A stretch of 64,000 nt of DNA from Equus caballus (Eukaryota; Chordata; Mammalia; Perissodactyla; Equidae). Of this stretch, positions 23,300 to 36,500 are shown one piece after another (the first letter of the stretch is position 1; each line of letters begins with the position of its first letter). The notes under the pieces are model-generated. The model was not told where the DNA came from. It was given only the letters and a program-made list of their open reading frames with translations, and searched no databases. The translations under genes were made by a program, and so were the position numbers. The DNA lies in the NCBI RefSeq assembly GCF_041296265.1, contig NC_091687.1, positions 100,840,001-100,904,000 of the forward strand, in the 5' to 3' direction.

Positions 23300-26200
23300 T
23301 GGACTTGACTTGTTCCCAAGTCAAGTCTTGATTTTTCCCTTGCACTTGAGTATTCAGATAGAGAATTCTAGGTTAGAGATAATGGTTTCATGGCTTTCTA
23401 GCTTCCAAAGTTACTTTTAAAAAGTGTGAGACCAATTTAATTTTTAAAATATTTTGAACTCCTATCCTCCCCTCTCCTTTCTCTCTCTAAAAGATTGTAG
23501 GATCTTCTCTTTATGCTCATTACTCTGAAATTTTATGACCATGGGCCAGATATTGGAGAGCCCTTTTAATATGATAACCCATGTCTTTTAGTTCTGAGAA
23601 TTTTTCTTCAACTATTTTGTTGATGGTTTTCTGCCCTCCATTTATTATTTCTCTCTTTTTAGAATCCCTATTACTTGGATATTTGATATCCTGGATTGTC
23701 ATTCTCTTGTTTCTCACCTAATTTTTTTTCTCTACTTTCTAAGATATTTCATATATTTTATCTTCGACCTCTTCTGCTGGGTGATTAGTTTCAGATCTCA
23801 TGTTTTTAATCCCAAGCACTCCCCTTTTAAAAATTTTGTGTATTTTTAAACTACACTCTCTTATTTTATATGGCTTTGTTATATTCTCTTGACCCCCTGA
23901 GAATATTGGTTTTTTGGGGGAAAGGTTTCTTCTTGCATTTTTTTTCTTCCAAGTAGCTATTTGATTTCTTTGTTTTGGTCTTATCTTCCACCTTTTCTCT
24001 GCTGTCCCAAACTCCCTGTTGTTTGCTCATCTTGAGTAAGGAATGGAAAGGCTGATTGGAAATTCTGAACTCATGAATGGGACTTGTTGACCACAAGCTT
24101 CACTGTGGAGTGATAGACTGAGCAAATTATTTGAGGCATTCAGTCTTTAGATCTTACTCTTGGAAAATTTAGATTCTTAGAAAAAAATACACTCATCTCC
24201 TGCCTAGAGGGTGAAGGCCTGGGGGCCAATGTTCACCATTGGCATGGGAAGCCAGGTGAGGGAAAAGCATTTGTTCAGCCAATTTTCCTCTTTTCAGGAT
24301 GCCCTTGCCTCAAACGTGGTTGAGATACACCCAGCTCGGAGATCCTGTTTTATTCTCTCCAGAGAATACAATTACAGTCTTTTCCCAGGGAGGGCAGGAG
24401 TGTTTTCCCAGTTATGCAAAGGGGAGAAATGATCTCAAAATCTGAATCTTAAACTGATTTATAACCAAGTTTTACCTGTTTTTCTTCAGAAGTACCCGGC
24501 ACTGCAAATCCTGAGTAAAAGTCAGATTAGTTCTCAACTTTTCTTTCTGCTTGCATAGGATTCAATTTTCTTAATTCTATGTTTTGATCACTCTTTCATC
24601 TACTTTCCAGCTTCCAAAATGTTTTCTGTTTTCCCTTTCTCTCTGTCATTGTGGATTGGAGCCTTGAAAATAATTTCTAAAAATTCCTTGAGAGACAATT
24701 TAGATAAATTTTGTGGAGGGAGTGAAAGAAGATGCGTTGATTAAATCTTTTCCTCTCTGATGACTTTTGGTCTAGGACATCAGTTTCAATTTTGTTTTTT
24801 GTGGTGGAGTCCGGTGTTTAACTGAAATCTTGTCTAGAAACTCAGTCTATAAAGTAGATATAAACATAGAGGTTCAGTTTGAAGAGAGGATGTGGGCCTG
24901 TGGTTCTACTTTCTCAGTTCTCCTTTTGCTCCTTCCCTACTATGAGAACCTCCCGGAAGGTATGGCTTGTCATCCACTGAGTTAGAAGCTAGACATGATT
25001 TATCTCTCCAGTAGATGTTACGTATTCAAATGAAGTTTATGGCCTTATGCAAGCAGCATTGATTTATTCCTTAAGAGATTAATTTTATTGCTTCCAACTG
25101 CTGGAATGGTGCAAGACAGAGAAGAGAACTATTCAAAAGGATTTTGAGTTGGTATGAAATTGCAATCTGGACCTCCCTGCAGGCTAACTTCATTATTGTA
25201 AAAATAACTTTAAAATGCTATTTTTCATTTGAAAGGAAAGTGTGTAAATTTACCTGAATATTAAAGAATACTTAACTGTGTTTGCACATTTTGATAATTA
25301 ACGATGTTTAAAACTTCCAAATTTACTTTCAGAAAGCTCAATTCTATTTTATGTTGGATTGCTGTTAGATCCAATGTTTTATCCAAAATTATTTACCTGA
25401 ATATATGAATAAGAGGAGGTCTGTAGTGTCAGGAAAATACTTAGAGCTTATTTTGTGTGAAATTGTGATTTAATTTCTGCATGATTTAATTTAATATTTA
25501 TGAGCAGTCTAGCCATTAAAAACATTGTTATTTCCTTCCTCCTCCACCTTTCTGTCACAGACCATCAGTTACCTGATGAAACCATGGAAGAACGTGGAGA
25601 TAACCCCACAGTGCTTATCCTTCAAAGGCTCAGTGAAGAATGGAACCAAGATTTACAAATTCTACCAAATAAATTGTGTATTTTCACATCCTTAAGATGA
25701 CTCAAGGCATTTTTGAATGTAATAGGAAAAAATAACATAAAAAACAAAGTAGTGGACAGAACCCAAAAACTCCTTTGCTACTGTAGAGGAGCAAAATGAA
25801 GGAAGTGCTCTGAAGTGGTCTCTTCAGAATCATTCACTTGGAATCTGACCTTCTGCTCTTACTTGTTTGACACTAGCACCATTTCACAGAGGGCCCAGGC
25901 ATCATCTAAAACATATATTGCCAATGGTGCTACAGAAAAGGATTCATCAACTTCATTTGCAAGCATGGGACACCTTTAGAAAAGAGAAACATGATGTAGC
26001 TTTTGTGAGAAACATGTAGTATTTTGATTGCTGGTGCATATTGGAAGACTCTGAAAAACACCTAACAGCATTGTCCTGCTTGCATCCTCTTTTGGAGACA
26101 GACTATGAATGGGACGTGAGACTTCTATAAGACATATCTAGCGGAACCCTGAGAGATGGATGAACTTGTGCCTCAGGAGGAATATTCTTTCTTCCTTCTT

Positions 26201-27660
26201 ATGGAAGAGTACTGAAAGAGGAGAAAATATTGACTTTGTCGAGCTGTTAATTGTAGAAAAGGAAAAGTCTCAGGAAAGACTGTTTCTGGGGAAGTGTATG
26301 CTGTGATGAATGTGTAAGTCACATGAAAATTGCCTGTGAGCACACAGGGATACTCGGTTACGTATGACAGCACCAGGGTGTGTGTACCATTGCCTCAATG
26401 AGCTTCTTGGTGGCATCATGAAGCTGGCCTTTGGCCAAAGGATTCTGAGAAGAGCCAAAATGTTGTGAAACAGACAGAAGCCACTCATTGCTGCTGTCTT
26501 CAGGAACTAGCCAGAGGAAAACATGCAGAGAACTAAACCAAGTCACTGAAGCTGTGTTGGAAGACTGTTGATCAGATTTCATTATATCCTCTTTGATAAG
26601 CTTCTGAGAAAAATGAAACAGTTCTTACGCAAATGCCATATTTGAAAGGTAGCTGATTTTCTTTTTCCTGTGGTCTCCTCTATAAATGTTAATCCTAGTT
26701 TTTATTTCTCTTTAATGTTTCACACATAGTCCTCTCACCTGGAATCTTGAGTGAGACCAGGTAAGTTGAGAGGCAGGGCCCTGATCCCTAAGAGGTCATG
26801 GGGGAGGACCGTGACTCTAGCATCTTCACCATCTGAAAAGTGGACTCTATCCACTGCTTCTTTACCTCTCTTTTTTCTACCCTCCTTCTCTCTCTTCCCT
26901 CTTTCTCTCTTTTCTTTTCTGTTTTTCATGTTCATAGGCATTCCAGGCTTTTAAACTCACCTTAGCTGGATCTTTCATCATGACTCCCTGAGCCTGGGTG
27001 GCTGATCTGAAGGAGTGTCACGTTGTATGGTTGTTGGTGGACGCAAAATGTAATGTGTTAAATCCTTTATAAATGGAGAGGTGCTCTAACAGGTTGGTTG
27101 TTATTCTCTTAAGCATTGTTGTAGGATGTGGCTCCTCCTGCATAAAGCAGTCCTTACCTGTGTGCTCATTGTGAGCTTTGTTCTGAGTTCCTCCTTTCAT
27201 CCCACTAACTCTTGCTTTCTTGGCTCCTATTGTGAAGTCTGTTCTGTATCTGATCTACCAGTTTCACCTTCTCTGTCTTTCCCTTCTTCTCATTATGACT
27301 TCTCAACTCTTTTCTCATTTCTTCAGAGCTTTCTTAGGAAAGGATTAATTTTGGTTTGTTAAGCACATTGAAGCTAAGGTGTTGATGGCTTAGAGCTTTG
27401 ATGTTACCTTATCAGGGAAACTTATACTTAACTGGAGACTCCTGGAACATCAATATGAAGCCTGACAGTGAAATTTTAGGATGGTGAGAGATCAGTGGAG
27501 GATAAAAGGGAGCTTAGTTCTTCCACAACTTGTCCATATGAATGACTTCTTACTCCACACTTTCGGGAGGGGGTCTTAATAATGTATACATGCTATTAAA
27601 TAAAGTATTAACCCAGGTCATGAAGGGTCAGGGAAGTTCGTGGTTAGAGGTGGGTGAAAG
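23300..27660 (+). repeat. Distal upstream flank of TAS2R copy 3 (4.4 kb block)
   Basis: The block matches 46,700-50,611 and 55,390-59,751, and its last kilobase matches 1-1,088. Copies 2 and 4 lack it entirely. The part around 23,290-24,100 resembles very old LINE-1-family sequence in reverse, but only weakly. The open frame at 25,500-25,700 is not kept open in the other two copies, so I do not call a gene. No exon with support was found. Confidence 0.65.
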
Positions 27661-28001
27661 ACGTAGTATAGTAAGAAATAAAGTGCAAAATATGGGTATT
27701 TCAATCACTCCTGGGGCCTCTGTTTTGTTAAAACTTCACTGCATCTGGCTGTGATAAAAATGCAGGCAAATGCAGGTTATGCAAATAGAGACAGGGTCTC
27801 GTTGAGCTTGGAGTGATTTGAATGGCAAGGGAGATCACAGGAATCCTGTTTTCAAATTTTGGGTACTGGAGGTGTTTGCTAGGTAGCTAGGTTTTTGCAT
27901 GAATCTAGAGTGAGAGTTTACTACATTTATAGTCTCATCTGTGGATTTCTCCCAGCATGTGTGAACAGGAGCTGAGTCTGAGCAGAACCTCCTGGGAGAA
28001 G
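27661..28001 (+). promoter_or_regulatory. Proximal upstream region of TAS2R copy 3
   Basis: ATGCAAAT is intact at 27,779-27,786. The partner 29 bp further on reads ATTTGAAT (27,816-27,823), one mismatch from the octamer. Copy 3 is the only intact gene without a perfect pair, so it may be expressed differently from copies 1, 5 and 6 if the pair matters. Confidence 0.5.
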
Positions 28002-28958
28002 ATGCCTTCCTCACTCACATTGATTTTCATGGTCATCTTTCTTCTAGAGTCCTTGGCTGCAATGTCGCAGAATGGCTTCATTGTTGTTGTGCTAGGCAGG
28101 GAGTGGGTGCGATGCCGCACACTGCCCTCAGGTGACATGATTGTGTCCTGCCTGGCTGCCTCCCGGTTCTGCCTGCATGGGATGGCTCTCCTAAGCAACT
28201 TTATGTCGTTATTTAATTTTTGTTCCCAAGTTTCCTATTTGGGCGCTCTTTGGGAGTTTATCAACAGTCTCACTTTCTGGCTTACTGCCTGGCTTGCTGC
28301 CTTCTGCTGTGTGAAGATCTCATCCTTCTCTCATCCCATCTTCTTCTGGCTGAAGTGGAGACTTTCTCGGTCAGTGCCCAGGCTGCTGCTGGGCTCCCTG
28401 ATCATATCTGTTGTGACAGGCATCTCATCAGTCAGTGGGAATATAATTCTTATGCAGATGATTGCCTCCCTGAGGTCCCATGGAAACTGCACTCTGGCTG
28501 ATAGAATAAGGACCTTCTCTTGGCACTTTTTTCTACCTCAAGATGTGCTTGCAATGTCAATTCCCTTCCTCCTGTTCCTGGTATCCACTCTCTTGCTCAT
28601 GTTCTCACTGCGCCGGCACTTGCGGCAGATGAGGGCCCATAGACCCGGCCCACATGATCCCAGCACCCAGGCTCACACCATGGCCCTTAAGTCACTTACC
28701 TTCTTCCTCGTGTTCTACACATCATATTTCCTGTCCCTGATTATTACTGTTATGAAAATCACAACTCTGCAGGATCAGTGGCACTGGGCCTGGGAAGTGG
28801 TGACCTATGCAGGCATCTGTTTGCACTCCAGCATTCTTGTGCTAAGCAGCCCCAAGCTGAGAAAGGCCCTGAAGATGAGACTTTGGAAAGCCCCGGAGAA
28901 AAGGTGGTTCATCGCAAGTATCAATATCAATAATCAGTATCAACAGACAAGCCCTTAA
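28002..28958 (+). CDS. TAS2R62: Bitter taste receptor, TAS2R62-like, copy 3 (intact)
   Basis: This open 318-residue TAS2R is colinear with copy 1 through all seven predicted membrane segments. NGFIVVVLGREW (TM1), LPSGDMIVSCLAASRFCLH (TM2), SSFSHPIFFWLKW (loop 2), DPSTQAHTMALKS and HSSILVLSSPKLRKAL are all present. The loop 2 sequon is Asn-Cys-Thr. FYCVK of the relatives reads FCCVK here. The frame is open upstream to 27,957, but the MPSS start is the one conserved across copies and gives the usual short extracellular N-terminus. The tail runs 17 residues past the point where copies 2 and 6 stop, because TGA is TGG here. It faces the same way as its neighbours and has its own upstream block. 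Confidence 0.9.
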   Translation: MPSSLTLIFMVIFLLESLAAMSQNGFIVVVLGREWVRCRTLPSGDMIVSCLAASRFCLHGMALLSNFMSLFNFCSQVSYLGALWEFINSLTFWLTAWLAAFCCVKISSFSHPIFFWLKWRLSRSVPRLLLGSLIISVVTGISSVSGNIILMQMIASLRSHGNCTLADRIRTFSWHFFLPQDVLAMSIPFLLFLVSTLLLMFSLRRHLRQMRAHRPGPHDPSTQAHTMALKSLTFFLVFYTSYFLSLIITVMKITTLQDQWHWAWEVVTYAGICLHSSILVLSSPKLRKALKMRLWKAPEKRWFIASININNQYQQTSP

Positions 28959-30680
28959 GTGTGAAGAATGCACAAGATTTGGGTGCTGTTCTTCTCTCTT
29001 TTGTTTTGCTCTCCTTTCTCACTCCATCCCTTCCCCATTAATTCTTTTTCCAGCCCCCTCTTTTCCAAATGTAGGGGAGTTCCTTCCTCTCTAGTTCCTT
29101 CTGGCTTGACTATGAATTAAATTGACATGAGACAGAATAACAGGAGCAAAATCAAACAAGTTTAATAACATGTATACATGGGAGAAACCCAGGAAACCTG
29201 GGTAACTCCCAGAATGGCTGAGGTTATCATCTTAAATACCATCTTCATGTTGGGGCTGGGAGTCAGTTATGAGAGATTCCCAGAAAAGGACAGTAAACAA
29301 GAGTAAGGTTATTATGACAATTTAAGTCCTTGTCTTCCACTTTGATAAGAATTTCTAGAGATAAGGTCATCCCTCATTCTTCCTGGCACAGAGAGGGAGG
29401 CCCCTTTACAAGTGGAGACTTCCCCTACAAATGCAAATGTCTCTTACAAAGGGTAACTTCTACTTTTCAGTGCTTCTTCCCTGTCTGCAGTTTCTTAAAA
29501 GTAACTGGCCCAAAATAATCCTCATGCCGAAGAAACACATTTTGGTGTGGCTAATTCTGATCCTCCACACTAGCATTCCCTCCACTGCTCCTAGTCCCTA
29601 GTCTGGATCCAAACCACCTTGGGCTGGGATAGTGGCTGTGTTTCCTCACAGGCTTCTCTTACTCTCTATATGAGCAACACTAATAATATTCTTGAAGCAT
29701 AATTGTGCTCTGTACTCCTTTTCCAGAGATATGTAATGGTTGTCTGTTTTCTCTGTGGTCAATCTCAAGTGTTTTTTTGTAACAGTAGCATAGATTGTCC
29801 CACACCACCCACTTTGTGACATCAACTCCTCTCACTGCTCTGCTCTCTGCTCACTCTTTCTGCTTTGGCCTAGTAAGGCTTCCTTCCATTTCCCCTCATG
29901 TTCCTCCCTCCAGGCTGTTGTTATTTGGCTCACTTGGAACTTCCTTCTTTCTTTTCTCTGCCCATCTTTGCCATTCCCTTCTTCTCTATCTTGCTTAAGA
30001 CTGATACCATGCATGGAGCTTTTTCAGTTTGATCCCATAGAAAGCTGAAGGCAGATATGAGTTTCATGCATTTATAGATCCTATCCATGATTTCATGAGT
30101 TTACAGGAATCGTCTGATATTGAAATGCTTCTAAGTTTTGGCCAACAGAAGGCAGAGAAAAAAACAAATGAAATTTGTTACAGTTCTTAAATTTAACAAT
30201 TCTACTCTTCTTGTCTACTCAGTCAGTGGACCCTGGATGCTGATGCTTTGGATGATAGTCTCCAAATTGAGATGTTTACATTCTAGAATGTGTGCAAAAT
30301 GATCTATTGGAAGTAGTAGGAAAAATTGGCAACTTCAACTTCCATTTATTTTTATTTCATCATTTTATCTCCTATTTTTTGGTGTATATTTATGATGTAC
30401 ATAATGTATTAACAAAGTAGTACGTACATGTAATTAAAATAAATAAATATGCATATGGTTGGGTGCATGTTCATAATCTTTTTTACTGATGAATTTTTCC
30501 ATAAAAATGTATGGAGACCAAGAGACTGGGAGAGATTGGGAAAAGCATCAGAATGGTTAAGAGAGATTTATACACTTGAGCTAGTCAAAATTGGAGTAAT
30601 AAATAACAGAACAAACAGAGATTACATAGAATTGAATAAATAACTGCATTTATGGTAAGTTATCCAACAATCTGGGAAGC
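28959..30680 (+). repeat. 3' flank of TAS2R unit 3
   Basis: It is homologous to the other 3' flanks and interrupted by a solo LTR (29,070-29,569). The site that carries an LTR in units 2, 4 and 5 is empty here, reading GAGAGATTTATACACTTGAG near 30,560. No gene is visible. Confidence 0.75.
29070..29569 (-). mobile_element. Solo LTR in unit 3 only
   Basis: This roughly 500 bp block starts TGTAGGGG and ends CCTCCACA. It is related in layout, and partly in sequence (AACAGGAG, CCCAGGAAACCTGGGTAACT), to the LTRs at 15,215, 46,041 and 53,351, but it inserted much closer to the gene. No other unit has it, so it postdates the split of unit 3. It is a fossil without an interior. Confidence 0.7.
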
Positions 30681-31619
30681 TGAGGCCTAAAAAGCTGTGT
30701 TACAATGCTGGCTGGAGGCTGAGCTATGGTAAGAGGAGTGAGGAAGAGAAGAGCACAGATGAGCTAACAGGGTGAGGAGTTTTTCACTTGCAAGAACATG
30801 ACTAAAGCATTAAATGAAGAGAACTCCTAAAGTGCTTGTAATTTCCTGAGTGATTGGGGTGCAAGGAGCATTTTTTGTTCTACTATATGGTGTTTGACCC
30901 CAGTTCCTGACAGAAGAGTTTCTGAAGTACTTAGAATCTCTGGGGACAAGCATGTCTTTTTGTATGCTAATGAGATGACTGGTGGCTGGGGTCCCTAGCT
31001 TCAGTATGAGGGCTACTCCACTAGAAAGGCCAGGCGTGATTTGAAGGCTGCAACTTTCAGCCCAACCACCAACCTCTGAAGAGAGGAGAGGGGCTGGGGA
31101 CCAAGTTAAAGACCAGTGGTCAATGATTTTATCAACCATACCTACATAATGAAGTCTCCATAAAAACCCTAAACAAGTTCAGAGAGCTTCTGGGTTAGTG
31201 ACACATCCACATGGCAGAAGTGGAACCCAATTCCACAGGGACAGAAGCTCTGGCAATTGGAAGCCTTCTGGATCTTTCCCTATGAACCTCTTCATCTGGC
31301 TGTCCAACTGAATCCTTCATAATAAACCAGTCAGCCTAAGTAAATTGTTTCCCTGAGTTCTCTGAGCTGTTATAGCAAGTTAGTGAGCCTGAGGAGGGAG
31401 TGTGGGAACCTCCAATATATAGCTGGCTGGTCAGAAGAACAGGTGACAACCTGGAACTTGCCACTGTCATCTGAAATGGGGGCAGTGTTGTGGGGCTGAG
31501 CCCTTAACCTGTGGATCTGCACTAACTTCGAGTAGTGAGGGTCAGAATTGAAGTGTAGCACACCCAGTTGTTGTCTGGAGAGTTGGAGAATTGGGTAGTG
31601 TGAGAAAACTCCACACACA
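30681..31619 (+). mobile_element. Ancient ERV LTR with tRNA-Leu-type primer site (unit 3 copy)
   Basis: The block matches 3,701-4,616. It ends CCACACACAT and is followed by TTGGTGTCAGAAGTG, the best preserved leucine-type primer site in the window. It is older than the unit duplications. Confidence 0.5.
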
Positions 31620-31771
31620 TTTGGTGTCAGAAGTGTTGTGAGTAGAGAAACGAGTTCTTTTTTATAATGACAATGTAAATACTATTCATGATGGATTCAT
31701 GTATTAAACACTTATATTTTCTTTCTCGCACAAATTTTTGTTTTCTGTTGCATTAATAATTACCTTGTTTA

Positions 31772-31970
31772 GGGGCTGGCCTGGTGGTGTAGTGCTTAAG
31801 TTTAAGCATTCTGCTTTGGCTGCCTGGGGTCCAAGGGCTCGGATCCTGTGTGTGGACCTACACACTGCTCATCAAGCCATGCTGTGGTGGCATCCCACAG
31901 ACAAAATAGAGGGAGGTTGGCACAGACGTAAGCTCAGGGCCAATGTTCTTCACCAAAAAAAGAAAAAAAA
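31772..31970 (+). mobile_element. ERE-type SINE in the flank of unit 3/4
   Basis: A forward-oriented equine SINE starts GGGGCTGGCCTGGTGGTGTAG, carries the tRNA-like head, and ends in an A-rich tail at about 31,956-31,970. The flanks show an imperfect duplication (AATTACCTTGTTT and AATTTCCTTCTTTT). Units 1, 2 and 5 have the site empty. Confidence 0.85.
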
Positions 31971-32322
31971 ATGTAGTCAAAAAGAAGTAATTTCCTTCTT
32001 TTGTTTGCTTTTCCTCTCAAACTCTTCATCAATGGTCTAAAACATTCTTGATAATTTTGGACACTTCTGATATTCTAAGATTTTGTTTGCCTGACAAAAT
32101 CTCTCCTGGATCATCTTGTCCTGCTCCAATCTTGACTTGTTGCCATGCTTAGTGCCCCTCTTTTCAACCTGAGATCTGCCTTTACACTGGTCCTTGTGAT
32201 CCTTTGCCTCTCTTTCATTTTGGATCTGCTATTGTCTGTCCTCATGTTTTCTTTCATAATATTATTCTCCCTAGCTCTGGAGGAATATATTCTCCACTAG
32301 CTCCCAGAAAAGGAGTTCATAG
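31971..32322 (+). repeat. Duplicated flank before the second class I ERV
   Basis: It is homologous to 4,740-5,087 and 23,000-23,290. No gene is visible. It ends where the ERV LTR starts (TGTTGACC at 32,323). Confidence 0.65.
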
Positions 32323-32649
32323 TGTTGACCTAAAACAAATAAGCAACCAGTTATTTTACCACAGAATGAGTTTATTCAGGAATGGCAAAGAATTGCGGTT
32401 TGGAGCATACAGTCTATGGCAAATCACATACAATTCAGAGAAAATGAAGGAGAGAATTTTTTTAAAAAAATTATTTATTTAGTTATTTTTGGATGTACAT
32501 CATAATATATTTGAATTCTGTGTAGATTGCATCATGTTCACCACCCAAAAACTAATTATAGTCCATCCCCTCACATGTGAGCCTAATCACTCCTTTTGCC
32601 CTCCCCCGACCCCCCTCCCTCTATGGTAACCACCAATCCAATCTACAAT

Positions 32650-35600
32650 GCTATGTGTTTGTTTGTCGTTGTTTTTATCTTCTACTTATGAGTGAGATCA
32701 TATGGTATTTGACTTTCTCCCTCTGACTTATTTCACTCGGCATAATGCCCTCAAGGTCCATCCGTGTTGTCACAAATGGCCAGATTTCATCATTTCTTAT
32801 GGCCGAGTAGCAGTACATCATGTATAAATATCACATCTTCTTTATCCGTTCATCCCTTCATGGGCACCTAGGTTGCTTCCAAGTCTTGGCTATTGTGTAT
32901 AATGCTGCAATGAACATAGGGGTGCAAGTATCTTTATGCCTTTGTGTTTTCAAGTTCTTTGGATAAACACCCAGCAGTGGGATAGCTGGATCATATGGTA
33001 GATCTATCCTTAATTTTCTGAAGATACTCCATACTGCTTTCCACAGTGGCTGCACCAGTTTGCACACCCACCAGCAGTGAACGAGGGTTCCCTTCTCTCC
33101 ACATCCTCTCCAACATTTGTTGTTTCCTGTCTTGTTAATTATAGCCATTCTGACTGGAGTGAGATGATACCTCGTTGTAGTTTTGATTTGCATTTCCCTG
33201 AGAGCTAATGATGTTGAGCATCTTTTCATATGCCTGTTGGCCATCCGTATATCTTCTTTGGAGAAATGTCTGTTCAGATCCCTTGCCCATTTTTTAATTG
33301 GATTGTTGGTTTTTTTGTTGTTGAGCTGTATTAGTTCTTTGTATAGTTTGGATGTTAACCCCTTATCTGATATATGGTTTGAAAATATCTTCTCCAAATT
33401 GTTAGGTTGTCTTTTCACTTTGTTGATGGTTTCCTTTGCTGTGCAGAAGCTTTTTAGTTTGATGTAGTCCCATTTGTTCATTTTTTTCTTTTGTTTCCCT
33501 TGCCCGGTCAGACATGGCACTTGAAAATATGCTGCTCAGGTGGATCTCAAATAGTGTACTGCCTATGTTTTCTTCTAGAAGTTTCATGGTTTTGGGTCTT
33601 ACATTCAAGTCTTTAATCCATTTTGAGTTGATTTTTGTGCATGGTGTAAGGGAATGGTCTACTTTCATTCTTTTGCATGTGGCTGTCCAGTCTTCCCGAC
33701 AGCATTTATTGAAGAGACTCTCCTTTCTCCATCATATGCTCTTGGCTCCCTTGTTGAATATTAGCTGTCCATAAATGTGTGGGTTTACTTCTGGGCTCTG
33801 GATTCTGTTCCATTGATCTGTGTGTCTGTTTTTGTGCCAGTACCGTGCTGTTTCGGTTACTATGGCTTTGTAGTATATTTTGACATCGGAGTGTGACCCC
33901 TCAGCTTTGTTCTTTTTTTTCTCAGGAATCATTTGGCTATTTGGGGTCTTTTGTTGTTTGATATAAATTTTAGGATTCTTTGTTCTATTTCTGTGAAAAA
34001 TGTTGCTGGAACTTTGACGGGGATTGTGTTGAATCTATAGATTGCTTTAGGAAGTACGGACAGTTTAATGATGTTAATTCTTCCAATCCAAGAGCACGGA
34101 ATATCTTTCCATTTCTTTGTGTCTTCTTTGATTTCTTTCAACAATGTTTTATAGTTTTCGGTGTACAGATTTTTCACCTCTTTGGTTAAGTTTATTCCTA
34201 GGTATTTTATTCTTTTGTTGCAATTGTAAATGGGATTGCATTCTTAATTTCTCTTTCTGCTACTTTGTTGTTAGTGTATAGAAACACAACCGATTTTTGT
34301 ACATTGATTTTGTATCCCGTGACTTGACTGTATTCCTTTATTGTTTCTAAAAGTTTTTTAATGGAATCTTTAGGGTTTTCTAGATATAAAATCATGTCAT
34401 CTTCAAAGAGTGACAGTTTCACTTCTTCTTTTCCAATGTGGATCCCTTTTATTTCTTTTTCTTGCCTGATTGCTCTGGCTAGGACTTCCAATACTATGTT
34501 AAATAAGAGTGGTGACAATGGGCATCCTTGTCTGGTCCCTGTTCTTAGACGGATAGCTTTCAGTTTTTCTCCATTTAGAATATTAGCTGTGGGTTTGTCA
34601 TGTATGGCCTTTATTATGTTGAGGTATTTTCCTTCTATACCCATTTTATTTAGAGTCTTTATCATAAATTGATGCTGTAACTTGTCAAATGCTTTCTCTG
34701 CATCAATTGAGATGATCATGTGATTTTTATTCTTCATTTTGTTAATGTGGTGTATCACGTAGATAGATCTGCAGATGTTGAACCATTCCTGCATCCCTGG
34801 AATGAAACCCACTTGATCATGACGTATGATCTTTTTAACGTATTGTTGTAATCGATTTGCTAGTATTTTCTTGAGGACTTTTGCATCGATGTTCATCAGT
34901 GATATTGGCCTGTAATTTTCCTTTTTTGTGTTGTCCTTGTCTGGTTTTGGTGTCAGGATAATGTTGACTTCGTAGAATGAGTTAGGAAGCCTCCCTTCTT
35001 CTTCAACTTTTTGGAAGAGTTTGAGAAGGATGGGTATTAATTCTTCTTTGAATGTTTGGTAGAATTCACCAGGGAAGCCATTTGGTCCTGGACTTATATT
35101 TTTTGGGAGGTTTTTGATTACTGTTTCAATCTCCTTACTGATAATCGGTCTACTCAAATTTTCTACCTCTTCTTGGTCCAGTTTTGGAAGGTTTTATGTT
35201 TCTAAGAATTTATCCATTTCTTCTAGATTATCCAATTTGTTGATGTATAGCTTTTCATAGTATTCTTGTTATCTTTTGTATTTCTGAGGTGTCCGTTTTA
35301 ATCTCTCCTCTTTCATTTCTGATTTTATTTATTTGAACCTTCTCTCTTTTTTTCTTGGTGAGTCTAGCTAAGGGTTTGTCAATTCTGTTTATCTTTGCAA
35401 AGGAACCATCTCTTGGTTTCATTAATTTTTTCTGCTGTTTTTTTAGTCTCTATTTTGTTTATTTCTGCTTGATTTTTGTTATTTCCTTCCTTCTGCTGAT
35501 TTTGGGCTTTGTTTGTTGTTCTTTTTCCAGTACCTTTAGATGTGCTTTTAGATTGTCTATTTGGGATTTTTCTTCTTTGTTGAGGTAGGCCTGAATTGCT

Positions 35601-36500
35601 ATAAACTTCCCTCTTAGAAGTGCTTTTGCTGTATCCCACAGATTTGGCATGTCGTGTTTTCATTTTCATTTGTCTCCAGGAATTTTTTGATTTCTTCTTT
35701 GATTTCTTCATTGACCCATTCGTTGCTCAGTAGAATTTTGTTTAATCTCCACATTTTTGTGGCTTTTCTGGTTTTCTTCCTGTAGTTGATTTCTAGTTTC
35801 ATACCTTTGTGGTCAGAGAAGATGCATGGTATTATTTCTATCTTCTTAAATTTATTGAGACTTGTTTTGTGGTCTAATATGTGATCAATCCTGGAGAATG
35901 TTCCATGGGCATTTGAAAAGAATGTGTATTCTGTGGTTTTTGGATGGAATGTTCTGTATATATCTACTAAGTCCATCTGGTCTAAAGTGTCCTTTAAGGC
36001 CAGTGTTTCCCTATTGATCTTCTGTTTGGATGATCTATCCATTCGTGTAAGTGGAGTGTTAAAGTCCCCTAGTATTATTGTGTTACTGTCTATTACTCCT
36101 CTTATGTCTGTTAACAATTGCTTTATATATTTAGGTGCTCCTACGTTGGGTGCATAGATATTAACAAGTGTTATATTTTCTTGTTGGATTGTTCCCTTTA
36201 TTGTTATGTAGTGCCCGTCTTTGTCTCTTGTTACAGTTTTTGTTTTAAACTATATTTTGTCTGATATAAGTATTGCTACCCCTGCTTTCTTTTCTTTGTC
36301 GTTTGCATGGAATATCTTTTTCTATCCTTTCACTTTCAGTTTGTGAGTGTCTTTAGGTCTGAAGTGTGTTTCTTGTATGCAGCATGTACATGGGTCTTGT
36401 TTTTTTTTTATCCAATTGTCACCCTATGGCATTTGATTGGAGCATTTAGTCCACTGACATTTAAAGTAGCTATTGATAAATGTGTATATATTGCCATTTT
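32650..36500 (-). pseudogene. LINE-1 ORF2 remnant (endonuclease and reverse transcriptase)
   Basis: Large pieces are readable on the minus strand. 36,117-35,614 holds the endonuclease part with GDFNTPL and the SDHKG motif near its end. 35,157-34,207 holds the reverse transcriptase core, with [25 protein letters not shown] and a catalytic box read as FEDD where active elements have FADD. 33,520-32,858 holds the C-terminal region, including [15 protein letters not shown], part of the cysteine-rich domain. Several frame changes and stops separate these pieces. Confidence 0.88.

Noticed and set aside
25500-25700. 66-residue open frame after an acceptor-like CTTTCTGTCACAG, considered as a host exon
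   Set aside because: The homologous stretches near 48,510 and 57,670 do not keep the frame, and no partner exon was found.
32858-36117. Large minus-strand reverse transcriptase frames considered as a host or retroviral gene
   Set aside because: The endonuclease, RT and cysteine-rich order and motifs are those of LINE-1 ORF2, inside a bounded insertion.
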